Positions 10,003 through 23,597 of a stretch of 64,000 bases of DNA are shown here, one piece after another. The stretch is taken from positions 3,630,709 through 3,694,708 of the forward strand of contig CM035416.1 of assembly GCA_020310875.1 (NCBI GenBank), in the 5' to 3' direction. Numbering within the stretch: position 1 is the first letter of the stretch; every line of letters starts with the position of its first letter. The notes under the pieces are model-generated. The model made no database searches and was not told the origin of the DNA. It worked only from the letters and a program-made list of their open reading frames with translations. The stretch comes from Ceratopteris richardii. Taxonomy: Eukaryota; Streptophyta; Polypodiopsida; Polypodiales; Pteridaceae. The position numbers were made by a program, and so were the translations under genes.

Positions 10003-13000
10003 TTGAGCTCAGATACGAGTGAATCAGAAATGGCTTTTAGCATGGAAAGACTAGAAGCATGGTCAAATGTAGCACATCTAGAAAGACCCGAAGGACCCTA
10101 TAGAACTCAATTAGAATTTCTCCAAACCAACCGCTTATGTGCTCGCATCTATGAGGATGGTTTGAGAAGACAAGTGGTGCAAATGCACAACCCTGATCAA
10201 CCCATTGGATTGGAACATCCAGTGGTGAAATTCAAGAGAGACGCATACATAGACAAGGAAGGAACGATGTACATCATAAGTACTCAGCCAAACAATGCCA
10301 ATGAGTTTGGTGTAATTCAGTTAGAGACGGAAGCTAAAGCCCAAGGAAAAGAGCCATTAGAAGAACCAAGGACGCCTAGAGGGAAATCTGTAATGACACG
10401 AGTACTAGTTCCAAATTGGACCCCTCAAGATAACAGAAGCATAGAATTATTTGTAAACAAAGAAACAGACGAAGCATTTTGGAGATACAGAATGGAACAA
10501 CCTAGTGAGGTAGGCTCCATCATAATCTACGAATTTAAGGACCCGGATACACCTGGAAAGGTGGTATACCTGGATGAAACCTCAGAAAGAGTGTTTGTAG
10601 TACCAGATCATGCTAGAAACACATACACATGGAGGGGTGAGCTGGTATTTCCTCCATCACGTGCAAACATAAACACGAGCCAACAAGGGGCAGGAACATC
10701 CTCAGCCCATGGCATGCAAAGAGAGAAAAACAAGGAAAGATCGGAAGTAAGTTTCAATCATCCCATAGGGAGAGATAGAACCACCATAGACACGGATAGA
10801 GTGGAAAGACAAAGAGAACCTAGAATACCAGGTGGTAGAGATGATTTTCCTCTACCTAGACCACGTGAACATGCAAGAATGTTAAGACCCACTCAGTTAG
10901 TAAAGTCCATGAAAAATTATTTTGATGGGATAGGAGATCCCTATGATCATGTTGCAGAATTACAAGTACTACGAGCAGAGCAAGTAGAAGACATGTTCAC
11001 GCAATATAATGCATTTGGACTAATGTTAAAGAATACAGCTTTAACTTGGTTCCAACCATTGCAACAAAGGCAATTTAGAGACATCCATCACTTTTTAGAG
11101 TCATTCATTACGGAATTCTCTAAAAGTGGGATCAGGCATGATACGTCTTCGTTGATTCATAGTTTCAAACAAACCCCTCAGGAAATGGTTAGAGTGGCAG
11201 GACGTAGGTTTAGAAAATATGTTGAGAGATGTCCAATGCAAGAGCTACCCTCACAGGCCAAGCAAGTGTCATTGTTTCTAGATGGCCTATTGAACTCTAA
11301 ACTACGCTCCTATGTATACTTGAAGGAACTGAGAACGCTACAACAGTGTGTAAGAATTTGTATAGACATTGAAGACAACTTAGGAGACGAGTTGGAACTC
11401 TCAAAGGTCTATAAGGACTCAAATTGTTCCTCTCTAGCATCCTCAAAATTGTCTAGCTCAATAGAGGACCTACCAAAAAAAGTGGCCCAGAAACTAGGAG
11501 TTTCTAGTAAACAGATGCCTAGGTTAACAACAAACAAACGTTGTTACACCTGTGGTGGTGATCATATGGCAAATGTGTGTCCCAATGCAACACAACCGTA
11601 AGCGAACCCTAGTGGCCAATACTGTACGGTTGAGAGACCATACACTAATCACACCGCTCAAGACTGCCCATATAACAAACAAGTAGTAAGACAGAACTAC
11701 CCGCAAGCATATGCACAACGAGGTAGGTATCAAGGTCAATACAATGCTTAGCCTCATTACTATAGGCCTCCTCAGAACTACCCTTATCAGACTCAACAGA
11801 GACCACAACCTGTTTTAGCTCAGCAGCCACCCCCACTAGCTAATGTCATCTCAGTTAAATACACTGCTGTAGAAGAGAACCTAAGTAGGGCTTTAGTGCC
11901 TTCTTCACACCTGATCACAGAGAGTGACCCAAACTCTAATAGTTTTGACTCTATTCATGTAGATAGTCCACTCGCATATTACACAGAATCACCAGAACAT
12001 GTGGAGACATATCAATACGATAGTCCACCATTCGAACCTAGTTGGGAGCCCGATTATGCTAACGTGATGTACACAAACCCAAATCCACGGTCCCAATTGA
12101 GACAACAAAGACCATAGGGCCCTAGAGGCCCATGCTTTAGATGTCAAGGAGATCATTTCATAAAGGATTGTCCACATCCGTCGATAGCAGGACAATCACA
12201 ATGCTATAAAGTACAAGGCTTTTGTGCCGACTGTGGTAAAGAGCATATCATCAAAGAGTGTCCTAAGAACCCTGCTAATGCTTCAAATGTGACACCGATC
12301 AACGTATAGGTATTGTGCATAATGCAAATGGATCCAACCCTACGTACCTGCCTATCCAAGCTATAACAAGAGCCCAGGTGCTCTTACAGAATCAACAGCT
12401 TAATCAGGAGAAAATAACTAGAACTAGTGAAGTTGGAGAATCTTGCAGTAAAAAGATGAAATCTTGGAAAGATTCCAGAGAAAGAATTAAGGAGTCTAGA
12501 GCCAAAATCCTAGAATTGACTTCGCAAGAATTACATGAGGAAAACCCAACTCAGAGATCAGGATCAGTTCTAGTGGAACCCATACCAGAAAACCTAGACA
12601 TGATATTTCGTGCGTATAAAGCTAGATTAAAAGAAGGACCTCAGATAGCTGAAATGAGCAAGAACTACCCTCAAGTAGACCTAGAAATCGAGAGAACTAA
12701 ACTTTGCATGAAGATGGTAGAATTAGCACAAGCAATGTTCGAAACCTCTACATATCTTAATTAGAATCACATGGCAAAACTAGAATTACACTTTCAAGGA
12801 TTAATGGAGAGGCTAGAATATTTTTTTGATAGCAATGAGAGGAAGAATCTACATAGGAACCCTATTGTTTCAGAGACACGGGAAAGGAATGCACCATCCC
12901 TGTCTCAAGTACCCAACACAGAGGGTGAAGACAACTTGTCTTCCATACATAGGTATTCACATGAATTTTTGAGAGAAATACAAGAAGAGAAGTGGAGAAA

Positions 13001-13400
13001 AGAACAAGGAACTCATCCTCCTATTCAAGAAATAGACAACTTGCAGGAATAATTTCCCCAAGACATTCCCTCTATTTACGATGATGTAGAGGAAGAACAA
13101 CTGAGTGAACACATAGGCTTCGACTCCAATTCTTTGCAAGAATTACCTCAGTTCAGAGGAGCTTGGGAAGCTAAGTCTATTAGCATGAGAGCACCCACGA
13201 TAATAGTGAGGAATGAAGAATTAGTAATCCCTAGAAACACGGAAGTGATCAAGAACACTAAGGTACAATGTCACCTCACTCTAGAGGAGTTGTTGAATGT
13301 AAAACTAGAATTGTGGAAACATGTAGCAAATCAATTCCGTGAGCCTGCTACTGCTCCCTCTCAGATAGGATCACACAAGAAGGTGCCAGAAATACCAGTA
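10003..13400 (+). pseudogene. gag: Gypsy C gag region
   Basis: The N-terminal block reads EGPYRTQLEFLQTNRLCARI, then YEDGLRR and LEHPVVKF, conserved in D, G and F. A second block (FWRYRMEQP, YEFKDPDTPGKVVYLDE, YTWRGELVFP) follows. The Retrotrans_gag-like capsid core begins near 10880 (LRPTQLVKSMKNYFDGIGDP). Three zinc knuckles follow (near 11530, 12130 and 12220), each of the form CX2CX3HX4C, for example CYTCGGDHMANVC. The last part is charged and helical and precedes protease 1. Expected role: particle formation and RNA binding. Several interruptions are present. Confidence 0.87.
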
Positions 13401-13439
13401 GAAAGAATCGGAGATGTAAGCGAAGGAGAGGAAGGTAAC

Positions 13440-13760
13440 ACTTATCTTCCAATAACCCATCAAGGGACGAAAGCCATCTTAGATTCAGGAGCTGAAGTAG
13501 CCATCGCTACCACCGCTTTATGGAAACGTTGGGGTAAGCCAACATTGAGACCTACCAGGATGAAGCTACAAATGGCTGACGGACATATAGAAAAACCATT
13601 AGGCTTACTAGAAGGCATATCTCTCACCACTTGTGTGGAATTCGAGCATACTTTCGCCATTTGTGATTTTGCAAAAAATCATGCTTACGAGATGATTTTA
13701 GGATGACCATTCATGCGTTAGTTACAAATTGTACAAGATTGGGGAACTAATTCTTTGTAC
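13440..13760 (+). pseudogene. pol: Gypsy C protease 1
   Basis: This is a retropepsin domain upstream of reverse transcriptase, with AILDSGAEVAIATTALWKRW as active-site region and ADGHIEKPLGLLEGI as flap-side segment, ending near HAYEMILG. It corresponds to the usual protease that cleaves the Gypsy polyprotein. The same element has a second, different retropepsin-like domain after integrase. Confidence 0.85.
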
Positions 13761-16050
13761 TTGCAACATTTAGGAGTGACTACTACAGTCAATCTTAAAG
13801 ACTATTCCCATAGAGATGTACCCCCAATACAATGGAATACCATCCATAAGACACAAGAAGAGACAGAATCAGTGCACTCATTGGAATCAAACCCCTCATG
13901 GTTGCACGAGGATACTCATTTATGGATGTGTAAGGTAGCAAAACAAGAGGAAGAACGGTTAGAAGCCAGGAACTTAGGTGCAGAACAACATCCAGGAACC
14001 CTTCAGGACCCAACTTACGCACCTGTAGTATTTCAAGATGAGGAGTTTGAACCCCATGGTTGGGCAGAAATCCTAGCAACCATGGATGTAGTCATCAATG
14101 AAGAACAATGGACACCCCACTGTGACGAGGATGGCTATGATATTTCAGTTTTCACAATAGAGCCAATCATGTGTGATTCAATTATAGAAGAGTGTGAACC
14201 TAACACTGATGCATTTGAGGATGCAAGTGACTTTGATCTAGAGTCAATTATTATGGACCCACCCTTTGTGTCAGAGGAAGAATATTTCTACGAAGTAGAA
14301 ACTCACTATCAGAGACACGAAGAAATTATGGATGAGGTGAGGTTAGCCACACAAGTGACTGTCAAAAGTGAAGGTAAGAAAAGAAGGAAGAAAGAATCCA
14401 TGTTAGAAGAAGAAGAATCCTTGTTTGAGGTACCGGAGAACTTCAAGAAGTATGAGATAGAAGATAGACGAATCATGGTACGAATGCCTAACAAAAAAGC
14501 TGATGTTGGAGAAGTATATGATAATCGAGAGAAAACCAAGAACATCATAGTTGCCATAGAAGGGGAAGAAGAGAAACGTACCTACATAGGGCATGATTTG
14601 TTGACTGAAGAAGAAGAAGAATTGGTTGCCCTATTGCGAGAATATAGAGATGTGTTCGCTTGGAGCTACAAAGACTTGAAAGGAGTAGACCCAGATATAT
14701 GTTCCCATAGAATCCCTATGACTCCCGATGCGAAACCTACGAAACAAAAACCGTACACGTACAATGATAACTACGCTACAAAGATTAAAGAAGAAATACA
14801 CCACTTGATAGAAGCAGGATTCATTTAGGAAATTGAGCATATCGAATGGGTATCCCCCATTGTGGTTGAGCCCAAGAAGAATGGAGAATTGTGTGTGTGT
14901 ATTAACCTTAAAAAAGTTAATGCCGCCACGATTAGAGACAGTTATCCTCTTCCTATCATGGAACATTTATTGGAACGAGTTGCGGCAAGGAAGTTTACAG
15001 CTTTCTTGATGGATTCTTAGGCTATAATCAAGTAGCGATTGCTCCAAAAGATCAACACAAGACGGGTTTTGCCACAGAAAGGGGCATATTTGCATTTCAT
15101 GTGATGCCGTTTGGCTTGCCAAATGCACCCGCCACTTTCGAGCGACTCATGTGTCATGTGTTTAAGGAATTCTTACGCAAGAATTTGGAAGTGTATGTCG
15201 ATGACTTATGTGCACATTCGGATGTAAGGCAGACTCATGTCCCAGAATTAAGGCAAGTATTTGACAAATGTCACGAATATCAGGTTTGTTTGAACCCAGA
15301 AAAGTGTGTTTTCATGGTCAGACAAGGCAAAATTCTAGGTCACATTGTGTCAAAGAATGGAATTTTGACAGATGAAGAAAAAGTGAAGGTGATCGTCGAT
15401 CTACCTAGACCAAATAACGTAAAGCAAGTACAAGCATTTATGGGCCATTGTGCTTATTATAGACGATTCATACACATGTATGCAATTATAGCTAGGCCTC
15501 TGTACTCTCTTTTGACCAAGTTTGAACGGACAGATGAGTGTGAGAACTCATTCAATGAACTTAAAGATGTTTGTGCTCAACACCTATATTAACAACCCCA
15601 GATTGGAGTAAGTCATTCCATGTACATGTGGATGCATCTAACTATGACATAGGATGTGTGTTAGCACAACCCATGAATGAAGGTAACATAGATCTCTCCA
15701 TAGCTTATGCGAGCAGACAGTTGAACGCAGCAAAAAGAAATTACACCATGACGGAACGAGAAGGATTAGGAATGATCTACGCAGTAAAGAAATTCAGGCA
15801 TTATTTGTTGGCAAACAAATTCAAATTCTTCACAGATCATCAAGCATTACTGTACTTAGTCAATAAGCCATGTAACACGGGGCGATTAATACGTTGGTTT
15901 CTATTACTCATGGAGTATGATTTTGAAGTAGTAGTGAGGAAAGGAAAGACACATCTTAGAGCTGACCACCTTTCAAGATTAACCACAAGAGAAGCTCCTC
16001 AAGGAATAGCAGATGAACTACCAGATGCATATTTTTTTACCTTGAGATAG
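13760..16050 (+). pseudogene. pol: Gypsy C reverse transcriptase and RNase H region
   Basis: An acidic linker (about 13760-14440) leads into reverse transcriptase. Recognisable blocks are FAWSYKDLKGVDPDICSH, MPFGLPNAPATFERLM and the catalytic VYVDDLCAHS near 15190-15220. RNase H follows at about 15600-15860 (HVDASNYDIGCVLAQP, YTMTEREGLGMIYAVKKFRH, TDHQALLYL). Only one RNase H is seen; I found no second, archaeal-type RNase H like that of the Tat group. Broken by several interruptions. Confidence 0.88.
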
Positions 16051-17700
16051 TACCAGAATGGGCTAAGCCGATGGTCCCTATTCTCACGTATGGACCCAAG
16101 AATCCTAGGATAAGGATCAAGGAAGGAGAGATTACAAAGTCTCAAAGATATCAAATCATAGCAGGAAGCATATATAAACAGGATAATCAAAAGATTCTTG
16201 CTTGTTGTGTAGATGAATCAGAACATGCAAATTGGTTGCAATTAGCACATGTAGGTGCATTAAAGCAACATCATTCGAAACATCGTACGTTGCAGACTCT
16301 GCATAGACTAGGAATATATTGGCCTTCGATGGAAGCAGATGTCTACAAGTTGTGTAAAGAATGCCCTGTTTGTTGTGAAAGACCACCAATAGAACATGCT
16401 ACGTTATATCACGTGTCTCTCACACCAGACTGGTGTAAACCTTTAGTGACATACTTGAGGACGAAAACATTCCCTCAAGGAATGACCTTAGCACGACAAC
16501 GAAGTCTAGAGCAGGAAACTCAAGACTATTCACTTATTGGTGATAATCTATACAAACGAGGATGAGATGGATATTTAAGACAATGTGTTCATGAAAGCGA
16601 TTATTTGAGCGTACTAGAGACTGCACACCAAGGCGTTGCAGGAGGTCGTTTTGGATCCGATAGGCTAATAAAAGCCATCGTCTTTGCATGCTTATGGTGG
16701 CCCACTCTTCACATGGATGCGCATACCTATGTAAAGAGATGTGATGTGTGCCAAAGAACTCAATTTTCTACTCGCAGAGATGAAATGCCATTGAAACCCA
16801 TGATGGGAGGACGTGCATTTTCTAAGTGGAGTATAGACTTTGTAGGACCCATTAACCCCCCTACAAAGGATACACATGTTGAATACATTATTTTTGCGAC
16901 ATATTATCTTACCACATGGGTAGAGGCCAAGGCCACAAAAAAGAATGATGCACACACGACTGCAAAATTCTTATTTGAAAATGTCTTTACAAGATATGGA
17001 TTGCCTATTGAGTTAGTGAGCGATCAAGGAACTCACTTTTTAAACCAAGTCATTGAATATTTGTTACAGGATTTTATGGTGATTCACAAGAAATCCGCAC
17101 CATATCATCCTCAGGCCAATGGTCTGGCAGAAAGCACTAACAAGATCCTTTGTAACGTACTGACGAAACTCGTGAACAAGAAACGTTCAGATTGGGACAA
17201 ACAGTTACACCACGTTGTTTGGGCATATCGAGTGGCCTACAACACCGTACTCAATGAAACTCCCTTTTAGATGGTTTTTGGTGAGAATGTTGTGCTTCCT
17301 TTGGACTTCTTGATACCGACCCTTAAGGTTGCACAAGAACATCAGTGGATCGGCCACGAATTATCATCAAGAATAATGGACTTGGAACGATTAGGAGAAA
17401 CCAGGCTGAAAGCACCAGCAGGAATATACGCAGCAAAGAAGCGAGAGAAGGCATATTTTGATGCGCATGTGAAGGATAAAGGCTTAAAAGAAGGAGATTT
17501 AGTTCTAGTATATACAGTGAAACAACACGCACTGAAGTTAGAAAAGCGAGGTTATGGACCTATGATCATTAACAGACTCTCGACAAGTGGAGCAGTACAA
17601 TTAGCCACCTTAGAAGGAGACATAATGCCTAATTACATTAGTGGCTGTAGAGTCAAGCTTTATCAGGAACCTCTCACCGAGGATATGCTTAGAAGACTCA
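16050..17700 (+). pseudogene. pol: Gypsy C integrase with doubled zinc-binding unit
   Basis: Two successive HHCC-type units precede the catalytic core. The first is near 16230-16380 (AHVGALKQHHSKHRTL, then CKECPVC). The second is near 16620-16760 (AHQGVAGGRFGSDR, then CDVCQRTQ). The core continues with WSIDFVGPINPPTKDTH, YLTTWVEAKATKKNDAHT and YHPQANGLAESTNKI. The C-terminal part has KEGDLVLVYTVKQHA and LYQEPLTEDMLRRL. Integrase inserts the cDNA; the doubling is shared with D and G. Confidence 0.87.
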
Positions 17701-17879
17701 CGTTGGCAAAGAAGCGTAAGGAGGAAGAAAATAGAATAAGTGTTGAAGCTGAGGCAGAAGCTATAGAATGCATTAAGCGCATGAAGCTAAGAAGACAAGG
17801 ACTAGGGAGAGAACGTTATAACCATCTAGAAACAACACCCAGATACCCCATGGCGATGTGTCAAGCAAAGTCAAGTACT

Positions 17880-18260
17880 CATCCTAGCATAGTGGATAGG
17901 AGACCATTCATTACAGTCAGGCTAGAGCACGGCAACCCTTGCCAAGAGCTCAAGGCTTTAATTGACTCAGGAGCTACGACTAGCGCAATTAGATGGTCCC
18001 ACTATAAGGACTCAGGAATAGAAATGCGGCCAATTGAGGCATACCTCATAGGGCTAGGAGGCATGGAAACCCCTTGCATGGGTGAGGTGGACCTTCCTAT
18101 CCTCATAAACGAAGTAACCATGACAACAAAGCTACTAGTGTGCCATGATGACGACCTAATAGAACCCCTAATCCTTGGCCAAGATTGGCTATACGATCAC
18201 TCAGTGGACCTAAATCTTAGACAAGGCTCCTTACAGATTGGAACCTTAGATCAGAAGCGA
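17880..18260 (+). pseudogene. Gypsy C protease-like domain 2, after integrase
   Basis: A second retropepsin-like domain follows integrase: RPFITVRLEHGNPC, then ALIDSGATTSAIRWSHY (active-site DSGA), AYLIGLGGMETPCMGEVDLP, and LIEPLILGQDWLYDHSVDLN, the ILG-type block of retropepsins. The same domain is present in the same place in D and G. It is distinct from protease 1 in sequence. Whether it cleaves anything or acts as a binding or dimer domain is unknown. Confidence 0.85.
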
Positions 18261-19190
18261 GTGATATCACTTGACTTCCCTAACAACCCTCCACCTGAGC
18301 TATGTAATCCTAGACCCTATGAAACGCTCGCGATGGAGGACCGGAAGATATTTGGCCAAATCCCTCGGCTAAGCATGCTCCCTCCAAAGTCAACCCATGA
18401 GAGCTTGCCGATGGATAGGGGCCAGACAAAAGGACGTCAACAGATTTTCTCCTGGTCTTCCAGCAGCGGACAAATGGGGACCATTGCAAGTCAGGTGGAC
18501 TTCGTCAAGCGGTCAGATGGACTGCATTAGCAGCCACATGGGCAAAACACCCTGCAGTGCCCATCCTTCCACACTTACTACGGACTAGCCTAGATCTGTG
18601 GTACAGAATGCCTCACTTCCTAATGGGCAAGTTTTGCAAGTGTTGGTCCTCCCTTCTTTTCCAAAGCAGAGTGTACATCCGACCTCTCAACCTCAACCAC
18701 AAAGGAGTCAACCCCGACGAAGGAACCCAGACCGACGACAATATCAGATGACACAAAGAAAGCAGCAGTATAAGTATCACAAAGCAAGCGGCAGGAGACA
18801 AATATGGATGCCAAAAGGACAGAAACCAGCGATAGATTTCACCAACGCGGACAATAACAGGAAGAAGTTACGATAGAATCAGAAGCAGTATCCAAAGCCT
18901 TTTCGACCTTCTTCCACGAGTACGAACATTCGATAGATTTGGATCGCCAAGAAGTACCTTACAAATCGACCCACACCCATGCAAATTTGGGTACCCAAAC
19001 AGTGTATTATAGCTCAACCCTCAAGCCATGTAATATAAAACCACATCACAACACTGGGCTACACGGTTTACACATCGGTTATGGAAAGGGATTGCGGTCT
19101 CACTTTAATGGGATCATGATTAATTTCCATACTAATGTGTTAATCTTTTGTATCAGATCTTCTACGCACTTGCATCACTCATCATGCAGG
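18260..19190 (+). other. Gypsy C linker with IWVPK-type motifs
   Basis: Low-conservation stretch between protease-like domain 2 and extra ORF 1. It carries short IWMPK/IWVPK-like motifs (near 18800 and 18980), matching clearer copies in D and G. No other domain is recognised. Coding continuity is poor. Confidence 0.6.
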
Positions 19191-20760
19191 CAGAAGGACC
19201 ATCTGAAGTTGGCCCCAGTGTACCCATGGAAAATATTGGTGAATTACTAGCTGAACCACATCCTACAGCTCAACCACCAGAATTTCAAGCATTTCCAGGA
19301 CCTATGCCAATTGACGATCCTCGTAGGGGTTACATTGAGAAGATTCATCGCAACTCTCATTGGTTCTAAGGATTAGCAGGCCCATTGGCAGATGCAGATT
19401 TCCTTTTTGAGGCCAATTTGACTTTTGATACCCGCACGTGTCAGAAGTACCAGTTTTTCTCAAGAGAGTTTGAAGCATTACATAACACAGAAGACTTGAA
19501 GCATGTTTGGGCAAGAGCTGGCTTCACAAAATACTTCAGTGATCTGTTGCCTAAACCAGATTTCTATCGATGCTACTATTGGGTAACCACATTCACAACT
19601 TTGAAGAACAAAGATTTGCCAAGAACATTCATTTTGTCGTCATTAGTAAATGATCCACCGTTTAAGAAGTTTTATCTTACCAAAGACTTGATTAGAGATG
19701 CAACAAGATACATGGAACGCACACCCCGACAGAGCACGAGAGGTTGATCCCAGAGCCAATGAAACGTGGAGACGTCATCAAGTGGGAAGATATTTCAGCG
19801 ATCACACGTGAGCTCTGTAAACCATTATGGATATGTATGCAGCACTTTGCTTTCCCCGCTCAGGATCGATTCACTATGCCCCACAAGCACATCTGGTTTG
19901 GTTTATATTTAGCTTGTACTGGGCCACAAACAATTGATCTGGCCAGCTAGATTATTGATCAGTTGTACTTAGCACAACATAGAATGGAAAGAAAGAAAGC
20001 AATCCATGGATGTTGTGCTCTCACGCGCATTGTTTATATGTGTTTGGCCTATGACTTACCCATCGAGCGTGCAATGAAAAGTGAGGAGTTGAAAGCATTC
20101 AAGGGGATAACAAAGAAAGCTAGGAAGTCTAGCAAGGGACGAGCAGGAAAGCGTATGAGAGGAACCATTCCATGCCTATAGGTCCCTGAATCACCGTCAT
20201 AGCAACCCTCTCCTGAACCGTCTCCGACGGAAGCCCCTGTAACTGTACAACCTATTCGCATATGATTATCTTGACCCATTGTTATAGAAGGCACTACTTG
20301 TGTAGTTACCTCACAGGCAACATTAGTCCAGGAACCTATAGCCACTGCAGCAGAAGTTCCCACCACTATTGGTGCTGAAGCGTTCTCTTTTCCAATACCT
20401 CACCTAGAAGCGGAACCCATAGATACAACATTTGATTTTGAAATGCCAAATGCCTTTTCAAACGAATTTCAGTTTTCTGAAGGTCAATTGTTTTCTCAAG
20501 AATATGAATGTCCAAGCTACCCGACCACTCCCCCGGATCAACAGCAAGGACAAGTAGCGTCTAGCTCGGATGGAGAACGAACAAAAATAGATGATGATGA
20601 GGGTGATGATGAAGCCAGTCAGGGCACTCATGAATCCCAAGAAAATGTGCAGATAGATGAGCAAGAATAGCACACGGACACCCAGGGTGATACTAGTACG
20701 CATGAAGATGAAACCTTTGAAGCAGCAGCTTATACGCTGGCCATCAAAAAGTTATATCGC
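19190..20760 (+). pseudogene. Gypsy C extra ORF 1 (unknown function)
   Basis: This reading region after pol is homologous to 57843-59486 in G and 27532-26264 in D. Shared landmarks are a NSHWF block near the N-terminus, LPKPDFYRCYYWV, LICMQHFAFPAQ-like and HKHIWFGLYLA segments, and CCALTRIVYMCLAYDLPIER. The C-terminal third is acidic. The pattern vaguely recalls the plant-transposon protein domain found in Athila-type extra ORFs, but this was not confirmed. It has several interruptions. Confidence 0.75.
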
Positions 20761-21225
20761 ATTATGGAAAAAGTTTGGGCGCGTAAGAAGTTAACTGAGG
20801 AAGAGAGCCAAGCACTCATAGAACAAGAACTCATCACAGGCGGTTTCGAAGAAGTATACATCAAAGGCTTTAGGGAACTTGTTAAATCAGTGGGATCTAA
20901 TGAAGCATTAAGATATTTGCAAAGGAAGCCGTTACCGCAGTTTGACTCTCGCAGAGTTCGCTTACTAACCAAACCAGGTGAATACATTCACGTACCGACA
21001 GGTGCCCAATCGTCAGAACAGGCCAGGGAAGCACCTCTCATCCCCGAAGGCTCCGTAGCAAAAGACACCATTGTCATCGACTCCCCACTCCACACTACTA
21101 CTGTACAGACCACCATTGTAACCGAACTACCCGCCACCCCAACCGCTCCTCTTTCACCTCCCATCTCTCCAATCTCCCCTGTACATCCGATCTCTCCCAG
21201 ACCATCCACATCTCTGGATAGCGTT
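20760..21225 (+). pseudogene. Gypsy C end of extra ORF 1 and start of extra ORF 2
   Basis: The helical, charged end of extra ORF 1 is followed by a proline/serine/threonine-rich segment (LPATPTAPLSPPISPISPVH) equivalent to the start of extra ORF 2 in G. Element homology stops at the hairpin repeat at 21226. The coiled-coil part seen in D and G is absent here. Confidence 0.7.
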
Positions 21226-21248
21226 GTCGTAGAGATTTTCATCTCTAC
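21226..21248. repeat. Left 23-bp hairpin repeat
   Basis: Contains stem GTAGAGAT and ATCTCTAC around loop TTTC; the stem extends to 9 bp here. Matches 23598-23620 with one mismatch in the loop. Confidence 0.8.
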
Positions 21249-23597
21249 GTTTGATTCCATTCGCTTCAAAACAAAAGATATGTTTGTTCATTGGAGAAAG
21301 CTTGGAAGATCGATATCATCAAACACTTCTCAAATGCTTCTTTCACTTTCATGTGGTCACATTACACATGTAATTAGTAGAACATGTGGAAATGGATGGT
21401 TAATTATTGGAGAGCTACCCATTGAAGCTCATTATGTGAAACTTGTATCATTTTTGTTTGCTATGCTTTGATTCAAGGACAGAGGAAAGGTGGCCGCTTG
21501 GATCTAAAAGAAAAGGAGGCACATGTCTGAAGAAAAGAAAAAGGTTGTTCACAATTAACAGGGGGGGATCACCTCCATCATATAAAGAGATGCCAATTCA
21601 TTTGACGCGGTGGTAGCTATTAAAGAGAGGAACAAATTATGGAGGAGGCCTCTCGGCTGCTGCATACTCACATGGTGAAAAGAGAGTAAGTAGAGTTCAG
21701 ATGTTAAAGCATTATCAGACCAAATCTTATGAAGTTCACGCTGAAGCTTAGAGAGACATTAAATTCAGCAATTGATGGGAATATGTGCAGCCAATAAACG
21801 GTACAGTTGGAGAGAAACAGCTTGTGGATAGAAGAAAAACGCAAATGAAGGGTCAAAATAGCATTTTACTAGGAGATGTGTGGTAAAATTGCATGGAAGA
21901 GGGCCGACAAATCGGATGGAAAGTGCGCATGCAGGAGAGGGGGGCAGCTCATAACGGTGCAATATAAAGAGGCATGCAAAAAGTCCATTTCCTCTCTTTC
22001 CAGGAGGGGAGGCACGTCTCAGATCTAATCTGCACATATGCAGAGGAGAAGACAAAAATAGGAAGGAGAACCGACATCTCACGGTGAAAGGTCTCTGATC
22101 TGCTGATTGGTGAAGGACAAGGAAAAAGGAGATAGTGCACGCGACGGGGAAGGAGGAGAAGGGTTTGTGTCTTTATTCAAGGACACGGAAGGCAATTCTT
22201 TAGTGAAAGAAGGCAGCGAGCCTTACACATAGAAAGGAAGGGAATAGTCAAGAGCATGGGGATATACTTAAAGCTAAAGTTGTGAGCCATGGAGGAGTCC
22301 TTCAGGTCCTGACGTGCTTTCATCACTCACTTATCTTCCCAAAATTGACCGCGCCTAGAGATGGAGTGATTAGAATACTCATACGAGAGAGCTGGTATAC
22401 AAAGGGGAAATTCTTGGCCGCTTGGGCGCTGCAAAAAAGGGAAAGATATAGTCAGCAAACAGACATAAATTGGAGGCGCTGAAAGCATTTCTACACAGGT
22501 AATACCTGCAGAACTTTCGATAAATCAACGATTTTCCAAGCTATCTGAACATCTACGATTGGAAGGTGAAAGGTCAAACGGTATCGATAATGAACAAGAA
22601 CTTCGTGCAAGACATTCGATAGTCGAATAATCTTGTTGCAACTCCGATCCTGGAGAATTACGCATGCATCGAATCTGAGGAGGATACAGAAGACGAGTGA
22701 GGAGGAGTGAGGAATGTAAAAACCATTGCCAGCGGAGGTGTGCGTCTTTACATTCTTCTGGTTCTGTTGCTAAATAAGTGATCATCAGAGAAAGCGAAGA
22801 AGTCATCATCGGAGAAGGCCGAGAAGTCCAAAAAGGAATCCAAAATCGCCCAATAAATCTTTGCAGGGTGATCCGATTAGGTAGAGAACTGATACAAGGG
22901 GAAAAAACTGATGTGCAAAATCTGAAAGAGGAGAAGGAGGGCTAACAACGTCAACGTTGATGCATTCAGAATCTCTTTTCGACAGTGCTAATAGTGCTAA
23001 CGACTTCTTCTACTTCGATAAATGTTTTGATTTTCTCACGCATGATTCAGTCCTTTGATAGCGAATGGCGAAATGATTTGATATCTGCTAGCGACCGAAT
23101 TCTCATATTTTTACGACAACTCTCTGTTATATTTAGTGCTTCATGCAATTCATAATATGATCAATCTCCATTTACTATGTGTCATAAAAGTGAGATTGCC
23201 AGATGACGAATTTAACGGGAGGTGAAGTTTGGCGGCAGCAACAATTTATATCTTGTGAAAATAATTTAGCAAAAAATGTTATGCCATTAGACTGAAAGTG
23301 TTATCTTAGGTTGCTGATGCATCTAAGTATAATCATATGTTCGATTCTTTTTGCTTACTATTCTCTGTTTTGAATTGTTTCTTTCGACGTATAATCTGAA
23401 AGATTTTGCTATCGATGAAATCATCTAATATGCCGATTCTTGCATATTAATTTCTCTGTTGAGGACTGCTTGACTGAATATTTTTGTTTTATCGTTCTAC
23501 TCATCTACAACTACTTTCTTCAACTTATAGAATTTGCTAAACATGCGCTTGATGATCAAAGGCATCCGGAGGAAGCACAGGTTTGGAGAGGGTGAGT

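Larger units (their letters stand above)
7524..21225 (+). mobile_element. Giant Gypsy LTR retrotransposon C (fossil, 3' truncated)
   Basis: This is a Ty3/Gypsy element with a 5' LTR, tRNA-Asp PBS, long leader, gag, protease, reverse transcriptase, RNase H, integrase, second protease-like domain and two extra ORFs. Reverse transcriptase before integrase defines Gypsy; the tRNA-Asp PBS and large size recall the plant Athila/Tat/Ogre group, though the exact lineage was not determined. About 13.7 kb remains, and the element stops inside extra ORF 2 at the hairpin repeat at 21226, with no 3' LTR. Coding parts are broken by about ten or more interruptions. It is the most diverged of the three long copies. 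Confidence 0.92.

Noticed and set aside
13440-18260. Protease-like domain 2 as a separate element inserted behind integrase
   Set aside because: It lies at the same place in C, D and G with no terminal repeats or duplications around it, so it belongs to the family.
22795-22857. Histone-like lysine-rich peptide in the 2.4 kb block
   Set aside because: Only about 20 residues, no flanking conserved fold; mentioned as a weak hint of host sequence, not called as a gene.
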